From assembly GCA_016200545.1 (NCBI GenBank), contig JACQEO010000026.1:1-64000 (forward strand): a DNA stretch of 64,000 bases. The letters are read 5' to 3'. Under the pieces are notes generated by a model. The model was not told where the DNA came from and ran no database searches. It was given only the letters and a program-made list of their open reading frames with translations. Every line of letters begins with the position of its first letter. The first letter of the stretch is position 1. Below, in pieces: positions 45,471 to 54,893 of the stretch. Both the position numbers and the translations under genes were made by a program. Source of the stretch: Deltaproteobacteria bacterium (GTDB lineage: Bacteria > Desulfobacterota > Binatia > UTPRO1).

Positions 45471-45950
45471 TCAGCCGCGGCGGAGGCGCTCGACGAGGGT
45501 CGTCGTCGAGAAGCCGGCGACGACGGGGATGAGGAGCACGCGGCCGCCGTGTGCCTCGACGGCCTCGCGTCCGACGACCTGGTCAGCCGCCCAGTCGCTA
45601 CCCTTCACGAGGACGTCGGGCGCGACGGCGCAGATGAGCGCGTAGGGCGTATCCTCGGAGAAGAGGGTGACGTAGTCGACGGCGGCGAGGGCGGCCACGA
45701 CCTCGGCGCGCGCCGCCTCCGGCACGAGTGGCCGCGACGGGCCTTTGAGACGGCGCACGGACGCGTCGTCGTTGAGCCCGACGATCAGCAGATCGCCCGC
45801 GTCCCGCGCTGCGGCGAGATAGCGGACGTGTCCGACGTGCAGCAGGTCGAAGCAGCCGTTCGTGAACACGACGCGGCGTCCGGCGCGGCGCGCCCCCACC
45901 GCCTTTGCGGTCACTTCCTCGCGCCCGACGATCTTCTCGAGATAACGCAC
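45471..45950 (-). CDS. hldC: heptose-1-phosphate adenylyltransferase HldC
   Basis: A 159-residue nucleotidyltransferase that makes ADP-heptose from heptose-1-phosphate. The cytidylyltransferase-like motif is [19 protein letters not shown], with [20 protein letters not shown] and the later DVLVKGSDW and [14 protein letters not shown] signatures. GTG 45950 gives a normal HldC length; the frame is open further upstream but that part is not conserved. Together with hldA and gmhB it completes most of the heptose pathway (gmhA and hldD are not in the window). Confidence 0.92.
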   Translation of the reverse strand: MRYLEKIVGREEVTAKAVGARRAGRRVVFTNGCFDLLHVGHVRYLAAARDAGDLLIVGLNDDASVRRLKGPSRPLVPEAARAEVVAALAAVDYVTLFSEDTPYALICAVAPDVLVKGSDWAADQVVGREAVEAHGGRVLLIPVVAGFSTTTLVERLRRG

Positions 45951-46499
45951 GGCGGCACGTCTACCAGTGAATTTTCGACGCCGCCATAGCGTCACGCATG
46001 AGTGTCGTGCGCGTCTGCTGCGCGACCTGTCCATCGCGCACGGCTGCGAGGCGCTGACGGCGCGGAATACGCATCCGCGCGGGGCTTCCGTGGCATGCTT
46101 TTCGCTGATTGCGAACGGTGCGGACGGCGACGATACGAACGGTCGGGCGTCATTCCACTCCACTCATGACGCGCTCGAGTCCCCGCACTCCATCCGATCG
46201 CTCGTCACCCCCACGTCGCCGGACGTGCTGTGCAACGGTGGGAGGGCGCTCTCCCGGGGCTTGACCCACCCCGCGCCTTCCCACCGCCCCTCCTTCGGAT
46301 GACGTCCCCGCGCGGCTTCACCGCGCGATGGACGTCGCGACCGGGAGTGAATCCCGGTCGCTCCTTCGCTCGGCTTCGCCTCGCTTGGGCGCTCGCGGGG
46401 CGTCTACCTCGGCTTTCACGTGCTCGGTGGGCGCCTCGCCTTGGCGCTTGCTGGCGTCCGCGTCGCGCGGGGGGACGTAAAGTGTTAAGGGCGGCGGGG
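45951..46499. other. long intergenic region between hldC and pgi
   Basis: About 550 bp between divergent genes. It holds one reverse-oriented copy of the palindromic element (46298-46361). The flanks from 46361 to 46490 are rich in GGCTTCGC/CGCTCG-type words that may be a decayed further copy. The pgi reading frame remains open upstream through the element, but no good start or conserved protein is seen there. No other gene was found. Confidence 0.6.
46298..46361 (-). repeat. palindromic element copy C, upstream of pgi
   Basis: Read on the minus strand: arms GCGACCGGGA and TCCCGGTCGC (46337-46361) around TTCAC, then GACGTCCATCGCGCGGTGAA and GCCGCGCGGGGACGTCATC. The outer stem of the second hairpin changes from GACGCCC/GGGCG to GACGTCC/GGACGTC, again keeping the pairing. 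This copy lies about 140 bp before the pgi start in the opposite orientation. Confidence 0.85.
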
Positions 46500-47930
46500 A
46501 TGGCGGGCGGGTATCGGCAGAAGCGCTGGCGCGAAGCGGAGCGGGTGCGCGTCGACGTGAATGCGATGATGTCGCACATGGTGGAGGGGGGCCTCCAAGA
46601 GGCGGCGCTCGCGGCGCTGGTGCCGCGCTTGCTGGAGGCGTATACGGGGCTGGCGCGACAGCGACACGCGAGGCTCCTGCCGTTCGCGGAGTTGCCGTAC
46701 GCGAAGGCGGAGCTGAAGCGCACGCTCGCGCTCGCCGAGGAAGTGCGCGACGAGTTCGACGACCTCGTCGTGCTCGGGATCGGCGGCTCGGCGCTCGGGA
46801 CGCGCGCGCTCTACGAGGGGCTGCGCCCGATCGATCATGCGTGGCGCGCGCCGCTGAATAGCGAGATGCGAGTGCACGTCGCCGACACCGTCGATCCTGC
46901 GTCCTTCACAGGACTGCTCGGGCGGCTCGACCTGCGACGGACCCTGTTCAACGTCATCAGCAAGTCCGGCGATACCCCGGAGACGATGAGCCAATTCCTC
47001 GTCGTTCGCGACGCGTTGCTGCGCGACCTCGGGGCGGTCGCGTACAAGCGACACATCGTCGTCACCACCGACGCGGCGGGCGGCGCACTGCGGCAGATCG
47101 TCAACGACGAGGGATTCCGGGATCTCGCCGTCCCCGCCGGCGTCGTCGGCCGTTTCTCGGTGCTGAGCGCGGTGAGTTTGTTTCCAGCGGCGTGCGCCGG
47201 GATCGACATCGCCGAGGTGCTGGCGGGTGCCGCCGACATGGACGAGCGGTGCGCCGAGGCAGACCCGTGGCGTAACCCGGCGCTGCTGCACGCGGGCGTG
47301 CTCCACCTTTCGGCGCAGCAGGGGCGGGGGATCGTGGTCTTGATGCCGTACTCGAATCCGCTCCAGGCACTCGGCCCTTGGTTCTGCCAGCTCTGGGCGG
47401 AGACTCTCGGGAAAGCTCACGACCTCCACGGCGCCGCCGTGCACCGCGGTGTGACGCCGATCGCCGCGATCGGTCCATCGGACCAGCACGCGCAGCTACA
47501 GCTCTGGGTCGAGGGTCCGGACGACAAGACGATCGTTTTCGTGCGCGTCGAGGATCACGGCACGGAGTTGACGGTGCCGAAGAGTTACGAGGATCTCGAG
47601 AGCGTTTCATATCTCGGCGGCCTCGACCTCGGCGCGCTGACGAACATGGAACAGCAGGCGACGGAGCTCGCGCTCGCGAAGGCGGGGCGTCCGAGCGCGA
47701 CGATCGTCTGTCCGCACCTGCACGGCTTCGCGCTCGGGCAGCTCTTCTACCTGCTCGAGATCGCGGCGGTCATCATGGCGGACCTGCTCGCGGTCGATCC
47801 CTTCGATCAGCCGGGGCTCGAGGAAGGGAAGCAGCTCACGTACGGCCTCGCGGGGCGTGCGGGGGCGGAGGGGTGCCGCGCCGAGGTGCAACGATCGCTT
47901 GCCAAGAAGGAGGTGCGCTACGTCGTCTGA
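46500..47930 (+). CDS. pgi: glucose-6-phosphate isomerase
   Basis: A 476-residue phosphoglucose isomerase. It shows LVVLGIGGSALGTRALYEGL, FNVISKSGDTPETMSQFLV, GRFSVLSAVSLFPAACAGID, the catalytic region PWFCQLWAETLGKAHDLHG and the late NMEQQATELALAKAGRPS. It interconverts glucose-6-phosphate and fructose-6-phosphate and so links sugar metabolism to LPS precursors. ATG 46500 is taken because upstream frame-open sequence is non-conserved and includes a repeat. It is followed 10 bp later by mutL. Confidence 0.93.
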   Translation: MAGGYRQKRWREAERVRVDVNAMMSHMVEGGLQEAALAALVPRLLEAYTGLARQRHARLLPFAELPYAKAELKRTLALAEEVRDEFDDLVVLGIGGSALGTRALYEGLRPIDHAWRAPLNSEMRVHVADTVDPASFTGLLGRLDLRRTLFNVISKSGDTPETMSQFLVVRDALLRDLGAVAYKRHIVVTTDAAGGALRQIVNDEGFRDLAVPAGVVGRFSVLSAVSLFPAACAGIDIAEVLAGAADMDERCAEADPWRNPALLHAGVLHLSAQQGRGIVVLMPYSNPLQALGPWFCQLWAETLGKAHDLHGAAVHRGVTPIAAIGPSDQHAQLQLWVEGPDDKTIVFVRVEDHGTELTVPKSYEDLESVSYLGGLDLGALTNMEQQATELALAKAGRPSATIVCPHLHGFALGQLFYLLEIAAVIMADLLAVDPFDQPGLEEGKQLTYGLAGRAGAEGCRAEVQRSLAKKEVRYVV

Positions 47931-47940
47931 ACAGGCAGGG

Positions 47941-49752
47941 GTGGCGCCGCCGGCCGCCGGAGGACGGATTCGCGTCCTCCCCGAGGAGCTCGCTATCCAG
48001 ATCGCGGCCGGTGAGGTCATCGAGCGGCCGGCGTCGGTCGTGAAGGAGCTCCTCGAGAACGCGCTCGACGCGGGGGCACGCCGCGTCGTCATCGAGATCG
48101 AGGACGGCGGTCTGCGGTCGATCCGCGTGAGCGACGACGGCGAGGGCATGGGCGTGGCCGATGCCGCGTTGGCGTTTACCCGCCACGCGACGAGCAAGAT
48201 CCGCAACGCCGCCGATCTCACTCGCATCGCGACCTTCGGCTTTCGCGGCGAGGCGTTGCCGAGCATCGCCGCGGTCGCGGCCGTCGAGCTCGTCACCCGC
48301 GAGCGCGGCGCGGCGAGCGGCGTTGCCGTCCGAACCGACGCCGGCGCGGTCGTCGAGGTGCGCGCGGCGGGCGCGCCGGAGGGCACGACGGTGACGGTGC
48401 GCGACCTCTTCGCGCCGGTCCCGGCGCGCCGCAAATTTCTGAAGAGCGTTGCAACCGAGCTTGGGCACGTCGTCGAGCTGGTGACGCGGGAGAGTCTCGC
48501 CGCGCCCGGCGTCCACTTCCGTCTCCTGCATCAGGGGCGCGAGCTCGCCGCGTATCCGCCGGTCGCTGGGATCGCGGAGCGCGCGCGCCAGATTCTCGGG
48601 CGGGAGCGCGTACGCGACGGTCGTGTCCTCGGCGAGGAGCGGCTCGGGATCGCGGTGCGCGGCTTCCTGCTCTCCGCGCAGCTCTCGTTCGCGAGCGGCC
48701 GTTATCTCTACACCTACGTGAACGGGCGCGCCGTCCGCGACCGCGCGCTCACACATGCGATCGTCGAGGGCTACTCGAGCCTGGTGCCGCGCGGACGCTG
48801 GCCGGGCGCGATCGTCCTGCTCGAGGTGCCGCCCGGCGACGTCGACGTCAACGTGCATCCGGCGAAGCACGAGGTGCGCTTTCGTCTGGCGCATGTCGTG
48901 CACGACAGCGTCGTGACGGCCGTGCGCCGGGCGCTTCAGTCCATGGGTGCACCACCGCCGGGCGACGCCGGATCGGTCGCCGAGGCGCTGCAGCGCTACG
49001 CGTCGCGCCTCGACGCCACGCGGCCGCTCGCCTTGGTCCACCCGGCGCCGCGCGTGCGCGGCGCCGACGCCGCGGTCGCGGCGACGGCGGACGGGCCGGT
49101 GTCGCAGACGGCGGCGACGGTCGAGGGCGGAAGCGCGGAACGGTTCGGTGGCAGCGATGTCGGCGCCGGTCGCGGCTTCGCGCAGCTGCGGTTTGTCGGG
49201 CAAGTGTTCCGCGGTTATATCGTCTGCGAGGGAGGCGACCGGCTGGTTCTCGTCGATCAACACGCGGCGCACGAACGCGTCGCCTTCGAGCGCTTGCGTG
49301 CCGAGTACCAGGCGGGCGCGATCGAGCGTCAGGCGCTGCTCCTGCCGGTCGCGGTCGACCTCGATCCGGGGCGCGCCGAGACCGTACGCGACGCGCAGGC
49401 GCGCCTCGCCAGTCTCGGCTTCGACGTCGAGCCCTTCGGCGAGACCACGTTCCTCGTGCGCGCGGTGCCGGCGATCCTCGGCGACGACGATCCCGGGCTC
49501 CTGCTCGAGGACCTCGCCGACGGTCTCGCGACCCACGGATCGCACCTCTCGGCCGCGGAGTCGGTCGAGGCAGTCCTCGGCCGCATCGCGTGTCACAGCG
49601 TCGTACGCGTCGGGCGCGCGCTCACCGCCGACGAAATCGCGGCGCTGCTCGCGGCGCTCGACGCGCTCACGTACGGCAGCAATTGCCCGCACGGCCGGCC
49701 GGTCTCGATCGAGTTCACACGCGGGCAGATCGAGCGGATGTTCGGTCGATGA
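47941..49752 (+). CDS. mutL: DNA mismatch repair protein MutL
   Basis: A 603-residue protein. The N-terminal GHL ATPase has IAAGEVIERPASVVKELLEN, DDGEGM and TRHATSKI, and GFRGEALPSIAAV. The transducer domain has YVNGRAVRD and VDVNVHPAKHEVRF. After a Pro/Ala-rich linker (about 360-420), the C-terminal dimerisation domain has LVLVDQHAAHERVAFERL, and near the end ACHSVVRVGRAL and CPHGRPV. The DQHAAHE(x)4E endonuclease signature seems present. GTG 47941 is used as start. It overlaps miaA by 4 bp. Confidence 0.94.
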   Translation: MAPPAAGGRIRVLPEELAIQIAAGEVIERPASVVKELLENALDAGARRVVIEIEDGGLRSIRVSDDGEGMGVADAALAFTRHATSKIRNAADLTRIATFGFRGEALPSIAAVAAVELVTRERGAASGVAVRTDAGAVVEVRAAGAPEGTTVTVRDLFAPVPARRKFLKSVATELGHVVELVTRESLAAPGVHFRLLHQGRELAAYPPVAGIAERARQILGRERVRDGRVLGEERLGIAVRGFLLSAQLSFASGRYLYTYVNGRAVRDRALTHAIVEGYSSLVPRGRWPGAIVLLEVPPGDVDVNVHPAKHEVRFRLAHVVHDSVVTAVRRALQSMGAPPPGDAGSVAEALQRYASRLDATRPLALVHPAPRVRGADAAVAATADGPVSQTAATVEGGSAERFGGSDVGAGRGFAQLRFVGQVFRGYIVCEGGDRLVLVDQHAAHERVAFERLRAEYQAGAIERQALLLPVAVDLDPGRAETVRDAQARLASLGFDVEPFGETTFLVRAVPAILGDDDPGLLLEDLADGLATHGSHLSAAESVEAVLGRIACHSVVRVGRALTADEIAALLAALDALTYGSNCPHGRPVSIEFTRGQIERMFGR

Positions 49753-50717
49753 GCGCGCTCCGGCTGGTGGCGATCGTCGGCCCGACAGCGGCGGGTAAGA
49801 GCGACGTCGCGCTCGCGCTCGCCGAGCGCATCGGCGGCGAGATCGTCAGCGCCGACTCGCGGCAGGTGTACCGCCATCTGGACGTGGGGACGGCGAAGCC
49901 GGGTGCGGCCGAGCGCGCGCGCGCGCCGCACCATCTCCTCGACGTCGCCGATCCCGACGAGGTCTTCGACGTCGCCCGCTATCGTGCCGCCGCGCTCGCG
50001 GCGGCGCACGACGTGCAGCGCCGCGGCCGCCCGGTGATCGTCTGCGGCGGGACGGGACTATATCTGCGCGTGCTCGTGCACGGGCTCTTCCCGGCGCCGG
50101 CACGCGTGCCCGAGCTGCGCGCCGCTCTGCATGCGCTCGAGGAGCGTGACGGGCCGGGCACCCTCCACCAGCGCCTGGCACACGTCGATCCGCGTGCCGC
50201 CGGACGCCTCCACCCGCACGATCTCCTGCGCATCGTCCGCGCGCTCGAGGTGGAGGCGCTCACCGGACGTCCGATCAGCGCGTGGCAGGATGGGCATCGC
50301 TTCGCCGCAGGCGGCGTCGAGGCGCTGGTGCTCGGTTGTCGGCGTCCGCGTGACGAGCTCGCGGCGCGCATCGAAGCGCGCTGCGACGCGATGCTGGCGG
50401 GCGGGCTTCTCGATGAGATCCGCGCCCTCTGGGCGCGCGGCTACGGCCCCGAGCTTCCCGCCCTGCAGAGCGTCGGCTACCGTGAGATGGGCGCCTACTT
50501 GCGCGGCGCCTGCGATCGCGACACGGCGCGCGTGGCGTTCGCGCGCGCCACCCGCCGGCTCGCGAAACGCCAGCGCGCCTGGTTCGGCGCCGAGCCGGCG
50601 ATCGAGTGGTTCCACCCTGACCGCGATCAGGACGCGCTCCTGGCGCGCGCCGTCGCGTGGCTCGAGCACCCGTGGCCGTCACCTATCTCGATTTCGAGCT
50701 CCCTCTCGCCGCGCTAG
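49749..50717 (+). CDS. miaA: tRNA dimethylallyltransferase MiaA
   Basis: A 322-residue enzyme that prenylates A37 of tRNAs reading U-starting codons. It has the P-loop IVGPTAAGKSDVALAL, the conserved ISADSRQVYRHLDVGTAKP (shown from VSADSRQ), HHLLDVADPDEVFDVARYR, VCGGTGLYLRVLVHGL and LQSVGYREMGAYLRG. It follows mutL as in many bacteria. Its last 46 bp overlap the accA start if accA begins at 50672. Confidence 0.95.
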   Translation: MSALRLVAIVGPTAAGKSDVALALAERIGGEIVSADSRQVYRHLDVGTAKPGAAERARAPHHLLDVADPDEVFDVARYRAAALAAAHDVQRRGRPVIVCGGTGLYLRVLVHGLFPAPARVPELRAALHALEERDGPGTLHQRLAHVDPRAAGRLHPHDLLRIVRALEVEALTGRPISAWQDGHRFAAGGVEALVLGCRRPRDELAARIEARCDAMLAGGLLDEIRALWARGYGPELPALQSVGYREMGAYLRGACDRDTARVAFARATRRLAKRQRAWFGAEPAIEWFHPDRDQDALLARAVAWLEHPWPSPISISSSLSPR

Positions 50718-51631
50718 ACACGCGGATCGAGACGCTGCGCCGCGCCCGCGAGCGCGGCGCCGCCGAGAGCCGCGAGCTCCGCCGCCTGGAGAGCGAGCGG
50801 CGGAAGCTCGAGCGCACGCTCTACGAGACGCTCTCGGCGTGGCAGCGCGTGGAGCTCGCGCGCCACGTCGATCGGCCGCAGACACTCGACTACGTGGCGC
50901 GCCTCTGCGCCGACTTCTTCGAGCTGCACGGGGACCGTGCCTTCGGCGACGACGCGGCGATCGTCGGCGGCATCGGCACCTATCGTCGCGAGCCGGTCAT
51001 GGTGGTCGGCCACCAACGCGGCCACTCGACGCAGGAGCGTCTGCTGCGGAACTTCGGAATGGCGAGCCCGGAGGGCTACCGCAAGGCGTTGCGGCTCTTC
51101 CACACGGCGGAGCGCCTTGGAATCCCAATCCTCACCTTCATCGACACTCAAGGCGCGTACACCGGCGTCGGCGCCGAGCAGCGGGGCCAAGCGGAGGCGA
51201 TCGCGCACACACTGCGCGGGATGGCGCTCTTGCGGGTGCCGATCGTCAGCGTCGTCATCGGCGAGGGCGGGAGCGGTGGCGCGCTCGCCCTCGGTCTCGG
51301 CGACCGCCTGTTGATGCAGGAGTACTCCTGCTACTCGGTGATCTCGCCGGAGGGCTGCTCGTCGATCCTCTATCGCGACCGCGCCCCGGAGAACGTTGCG
51401 CGTGCCGCCGAGGCGCTGCGCCTCACGGCGCGGGATCTCTATCGCTTCGGCGTGATCGACGAGGTGGTGAACGAGCCCGTCGGCGGCGCCCACCGCAATC
51501 CGCGTCGTGCCGGCGAGGCGCTCGAGCGCAGCATCGCGCATCACCTCGCCGAGCTGAAGGAGCAGTCGCTCGCGTCGTTGCTGGCGCGCCGCTACGAGAA
51601 GTATCGGGGCATCGGTCGCTACCTCGAGTAG
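50672..51631 (+). CDS. accA: acetyl-CoA carboxylase carboxyltransferase alpha subunit
   Basis: A protein of about 319 residues. The N-terminal AVTYLDFELPLAALDTRIE, then GDRAFGDDAAIVGGIG, FNFGMASPEGYRKALRL-type core (here RNFGMASPEGYRKALR), IPILTFIDTQGAYTGVGAE and VIGEGGSGGALALGL are AccA signatures. With AccD it transfers CO2 from biotin to acetyl-CoA for fatty acid synthesis. GTG 50672 is chosen because it gives the usual AVTYLDFE start; GTG 50657 is an alternative. Confidence 0.95.
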   Translation: MAVTYLDFELPLAALDTRIETLRRARERGAAESRELRRLESERRKLERTLYETLSAWQRVELARHVDRPQTLDYVARLCADFFELHGDRAFGDDAAIVGGIGTYRREPVMVVGHQRGHSTQERLLRNFGMASPEGYRKALRLFHTAERLGIPILTFIDTQGAYTGVGAEQRGQAEAIAHTLRGMALLRVPIVSVVIGEGGSGGALALGLGDRLLMQEYSCYSVISPEGCSSILYRDRAPENVARAAEALRLTARDLYRFGVIDEVVNEPVGGAHRNPRRAGEALERSIAHHLAELKEQSLASLLARRYEKYRGIGRYLE

Positions 51632-51712
51632 CGCGGCGCACTCGTCGCGTTGCAATGCCGGAAGGCGTGCGCTACCTCTTGGCAATTCTGAGGATTCGCG
51701 AGCGACGCATCC

Positions 51713-52807
51713 ATGAGGGCCGTGGACCGCGAGGTCGATCAGGAGCGCGCCAAGATCGACCGCATCGACGAGCGCATCGTGCGGCTCCTGAACCAACGGG
51801 CGCGCGCCGCGCAGCGGATCGGCCGCCGCAAGGCGCGGCGCGGCGTCAACGGCGCCGACGGCTTCTGGGTGCCGAGCCGCGAGAAGCGCATCTTCGACCG
51901 CCTGCGGGAGCTCAACGCCGGGCCGCTGACAGACGAGGCGGTGCGCGCCGTGTTCCGCGAGATCATCTCGGCGTCGCGCGCGCTCGAGGCGCGGCTCAGC
52001 GTCGCGTACCTCGGTCCCGAAGGGACGTTCACGCACGCGGCGGCGCGCGATCAGTTCGGCGGCGGCGCGACGCTCACGCCCGTGGAGTCGATTCCGCAGG
52101 TGTTCGCCGAGGTCGAGCATCGCCGCGCCGACTTCGGCGTCGTGCCGGTCGAGAACTCGACCGAGGGCGCCGTCACCTCGACGCTCGACCTGCTCGTCGA
52201 GTCGCCACTGCAGATCACCGCCGAGGTTCTTCTCGACGTCCGGCAATGCCTCCTGAGCCGTGCCCCGAATCTCGGCGCCGTGCGCCGCGTGCTGTCGCAC
52301 CCACAAGGGATCGCGCAGTGCCGTCGCTGGATTGCCGAGCATCTCGCGACCGCCGCCGTCGAGGAGACGCCGAGTACCAGCCGCGCCGCGGAAATCGCCG
52401 CCGGCGATCCGACCGCAGCCGCGATCGCGAGCCGTCTGGCCGCGGAGCGCTACGAGCTGCAGATCCTCGCCGCCAACATCCAGGACGTGACCGCGAACGT
52501 GACGCGCTTCTTCGTCCTCGGTACCACCGACGCGTCGACACCCTCGCGCGACGACAAGACCTCGGTGCTCTGCACCGTGAAGGACGAGGTCGGGGTGCTG
52601 GCGAAGCTCTTGCAGCCGCTGGCGCGCGCGCGTGTGAGCCTGCACAAGATCGAGTCACGGCCGCTGCGCGGCCGGCCGTGGGAGTACGTGTTCTTCCTCG
52701 ATCTGCGTGGACACCGCAGCGATGCGCGCGTGCGGCGCGCGCTGGCACGTATGGCCCCGCTCACGACCATGATGAAGATCCTCGGCTCGTATTCGGCGGG
52801 CCGATGA
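51713..52807 (+). CDS. pheA: bifunctional chorismate mutase/prephenate dehydratase
   Basis: A 364-residue P-protein. The N-terminal AroQ chorismate mutase domain (about 1-90) has IDRIDERIVRLLNQRARAAQ. The prephenate dehydratase domain (about 95-275) has VAYLGPEGTFTHAAA, VVPVENSTEGAV, HPQGIAQCRRW and NVTRFFVLG. The C-terminal ACT domain has DEVGVLAKLLQPLARARVSLHKIESRP, the Phe-binding regulatory region. It starts the aromatic amino acid block pheA-hisC-tyrA-aroA. ATG 51713 is used. Its end overlaps hisC by 4 bp. Confidence 0.95.
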   Translation: MRAVDREVDQERAKIDRIDERIVRLLNQRARAAQRIGRRKARRGVNGADGFWVPSREKRIFDRLRELNAGPLTDEAVRAVFREIISASRALEARLSVAYLGPEGTFTHAAARDQFGGGATLTPVESIPQVFAEVEHRRADFGVVPVENSTEGAVTSTLDLLVESPLQITAEVLLDVRQCLLSRAPNLGAVRRVLSHPQGIAQCRRWIAEHLATAAVEETPSTSRAAEIAAGDPTAAAIASRLAAERYELQILAANIQDVTANVTRFFVLGTTDASTPSRDDKTSVLCTVKDEVGVLAKLLQPLARARVSLHKIESRPLRGRPWEYVFFLDLRGHRSDARVRRALARMAPLTTMMKILGSYSAGR

Positions 52808-53961
52808 GCAAGCCGCGCAAGTTGGGCAAGGCCCCGGCCGCCGATGCGCACGAGGGCGGGATCGAGATCCGCGACCTCGTGCCGGAATGGATTCAGCGGC
52901 TCGCGGCGTACCCGCCAGGCATGCCACTCGAGGAGCTCGAGCGCGAATACGGCATCAGCGGCTCGATCAAGCTCGCCTCGAATGAGAATCCGTTCGGCCC
53001 GTCGCCGCGCGCGCTCGCGGCGATCCGCGAGGCGTTCGGTGCCTTGCATCGCTACCCGGACGGCAGCGGCTTCTATCTCCGCCGCGCGCTCGCCGAGCGC
53101 CTCGGCGTCGCCGCCGACGCGATCATCCTCGGCAACGGCTCGAACGACATCATCGAGCTCGTCGTGCGCGCGTTCCTGCGTCCCGGCGACGAAGCGATCA
53201 TGGCCGAGCAGGCGTTCGTCATCTACCAGATGGTCGTGCAGGCGACCGGCGCCGCGCCGCGACCGATCCCCCTCAAGCGCTACACGCACGATCTCGATGC
53301 CATGGCACAGGCGATCGGACCGACGACGCGCCTCGTCTTCCTTGCCAACCCGAACAACCCGACCGGGACGATCTACGCGCGCGATGAATGGGAGGACTTC
53401 CTCGACTCGGTGCCGCCGCACGTCGTGATCGTCGCCGACGACGCCTACGCGGACTACGTCGAGGATCCCGCCTACCCGGACTCGCTCGCCTACCATCGGC
53501 GCGGGCGGCTGCTGCTGACGTTGCGCACCTTCTCGAAGATCTACGGCCTTGCCGGGCTGCGGATCGGCTACGGCGTCGGGCCGATCGAGATCGTCGAGAT
53601 CCTCAACCGCATCCGTCAGCCCTTCAACGTCAACTCGCTGGCGCAGGTAGCGGCGCTCGCAGCGCTCGACGACGTGGCGCACGTCGAGCGGACGCGCGCC
53701 AACAATCGCGAGGGTCTCGCGTTCCTGCGTGCCAGCTGCGAGCGGCTCGGGCGCGCGTACGTGCCGAGCTGGGCCAACTTCCTCCTCATCGACGTCGGCG
53801 AGGGCGCGCGGGTCTACGAGGCGCTGCTCCGCCTCGGGATCATCGTGCGGCCGATGGACGGGTACGGATTGCCGCATCACCTGCGCGTCACGGTCGGCAC
53901 GCCGGCGGAGAACCAACGCTTCGTCGACGGTCTCGCGGCGGTGCTCGGGCCGGGGACGTGA
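52804..53961 (+). CDS. hisC: HisC-like aminotransferase, probably aromatic
   Basis: A 385-residue class I PLP aminotransferase of the histidinol-phosphate family. It has IKLASNENPFGPSPRALAA, ILGNGSNDIIELVVRAFL, FLANPNNPTGTIY, VIVADDAYADYVED and the PLP Lys in RTFSKIYGLAGLRIGYG. By position between pheA and tyrA it likely transaminates phenylpyruvate, 4-hydroxyphenylpyruvate or prephenate, perhaps as well as histidinol phosphate. An N-terminal 40-residue stretch (IEIRDLVPEWIQRLAAYPPG) is usual for this subgroup. It overlaps both neighbours. Confidence 0.92.
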   Translation: MSKPRKLGKAPAADAHEGGIEIRDLVPEWIQRLAAYPPGMPLEELEREYGISGSIKLASNENPFGPSPRALAAIREAFGALHRYPDGSGFYLRRALAERLGVAADAIILGNGSNDIIELVVRAFLRPGDEAIMAEQAFVIYQMVVQATGAAPRPIPLKRYTHDLDAMAQAIGPTTRLVFLANPNNPTGTIYARDEWEDFLDSVPPHVVIVADDAYADYVEDPAYPDSLAYHRRGRLLLTLRTFSKIYGLAGLRIGYGVGPIEIVEILNRIRQPFNVNSLAQVAALAALDDVAHVERTRANNREGLAFLRASCERLGRAYVPSWANFLLIDVGEGARVYEALLRLGIIVRPMDGYGLPHHLRVTVGTPAENQRFVDGLAAVLGPGT

Positions 53962-54893
53962 GGCGGATCGCCGACCGGCTGGTGATCGCCGGCGTCGGTC
54001 TGATCGGCGGCTCGCTGGCGATGGCGCTCCGCGCGCGCGGCGCGGTGGGCGAGGTGATCGGTCTCGGTCGCTCGGCGGAAAACCTCCGCGTCGCGCGCCG
54101 GCGCGGCATCATCGACCGCGCCGAGCGCGACCCCGAACGTGCCGCGCGCGACGCCGATCTGGTGGTCGTCGCGGTGCCGGTGCAGACGATCGCGCCGGTC
54201 GTGAGTTCGCTGATGCGCGCGCTGCCGCCGACCGCCGTCATCACCGACGCCGGAAGCGTGAAATCATCCGTCGTCGCGGCGGTGGAGCGCATTCTCGGCG
54301 ACACCGCCGGCCGTTTTTGCGGCAGCCATCCGATCGCCGGTACCGAGCACTCGGGTGCGGTCGCGGCGGTGCCGGATCTCCTCGAGGGTCGCCGTTGCGT
54401 GCTCACGCCCGGGCCGCGGACCACGGCGGCGACGCGGCGGCGCGTGCATGCGCTCTGGGAAGCGGCGGGGATGCGTGTCGAGGAGATGCCGGCGGCGACA
54501 CACGACCGCATCTTCGCGCTCGTGAGTCATCTGCCGCACGTCGCCGCGTTCGCGCTCGTGAACGCCGTCGCGGACGTCGACCAGCAGGGGACGCGGCGCG
54601 CGCTCGCGTACGCCGCCGGCGGGTTCAAGGATTGGACGCGCATCGCCGCGAGCTCGCCCGAGATGTGGCGCGACATCTGCCTCGCGAACCGCGAGGAGCT
54701 GCTGCGGGCGATCGATGGCTTCAGCGCCGCGCTCGAGCGCATCCGCGATGCTGTCGGGCTCGGCGACGCTGCGGCGATCGCCGCCGAGCTCGCACGCGCC
54801 CAGGTGACGCGACGACGTCTCGGTACCGCGCCGCCGCCGCCGGCGGTGCGCTTGCGGGCGCGGCGTGGCGCGCGCCGCTCGCGGGGTCGATGA
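53958..54893 (+). CDS. tyrA: prephenate dehydrogenase
   Basis: A 311-residue NAD-dependent dehydrogenase. The Rossmann motif is LVIAGVGLIGGSLAMALR, then ITDAGSVKSSVV, FCGSHPIAGTEHSGAVAA and VSHLPHVAAFALV with the catalytic His. It converts prephenate to 4-hydroxyphenylpyruvate (or arogenate to Tyr). No ACT domain is present, so feedback control is not evident. The C-terminus is a basic Pro/Arg tail. GTG start overlapping hisC; overlaps aroA by 4 bp. Confidence 0.94.
   Translation: MRRIADRLVIAGVGLIGGSLAMALRARGAVGEVIGLGRSAENLRVARRRGIIDRAERDPERAARDADLVVVAVPVQTIAPVVSSLMRALPPTAVITDAGSVKSSVVAAVERILGDTAGRFCGSHPIAGTEHSGAVAAVPDLLEGRRCVLTPGPRTTAATRRRVHALWEAAGMRVEEMPAATHDRIFALVSHLPHVAAFALVNAVADVDQQGTRRALAYAAGGFKDWTRIAASSPEMWRDICLANREELLRAIDGFSAALERIRDAVGLGDAAAIAAELARAQVTRRRLGTAPPPPAVRLRARRGARRSRGR

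Noticed and set aside
46230-46499. Extended N-terminus of Pgi through the open frame upstream.
   Set aside because: The extension runs through the repeat copy in reverse and an Arg/Ala-rich stretch with no conservation. ATG 46500 gives a normal protein.
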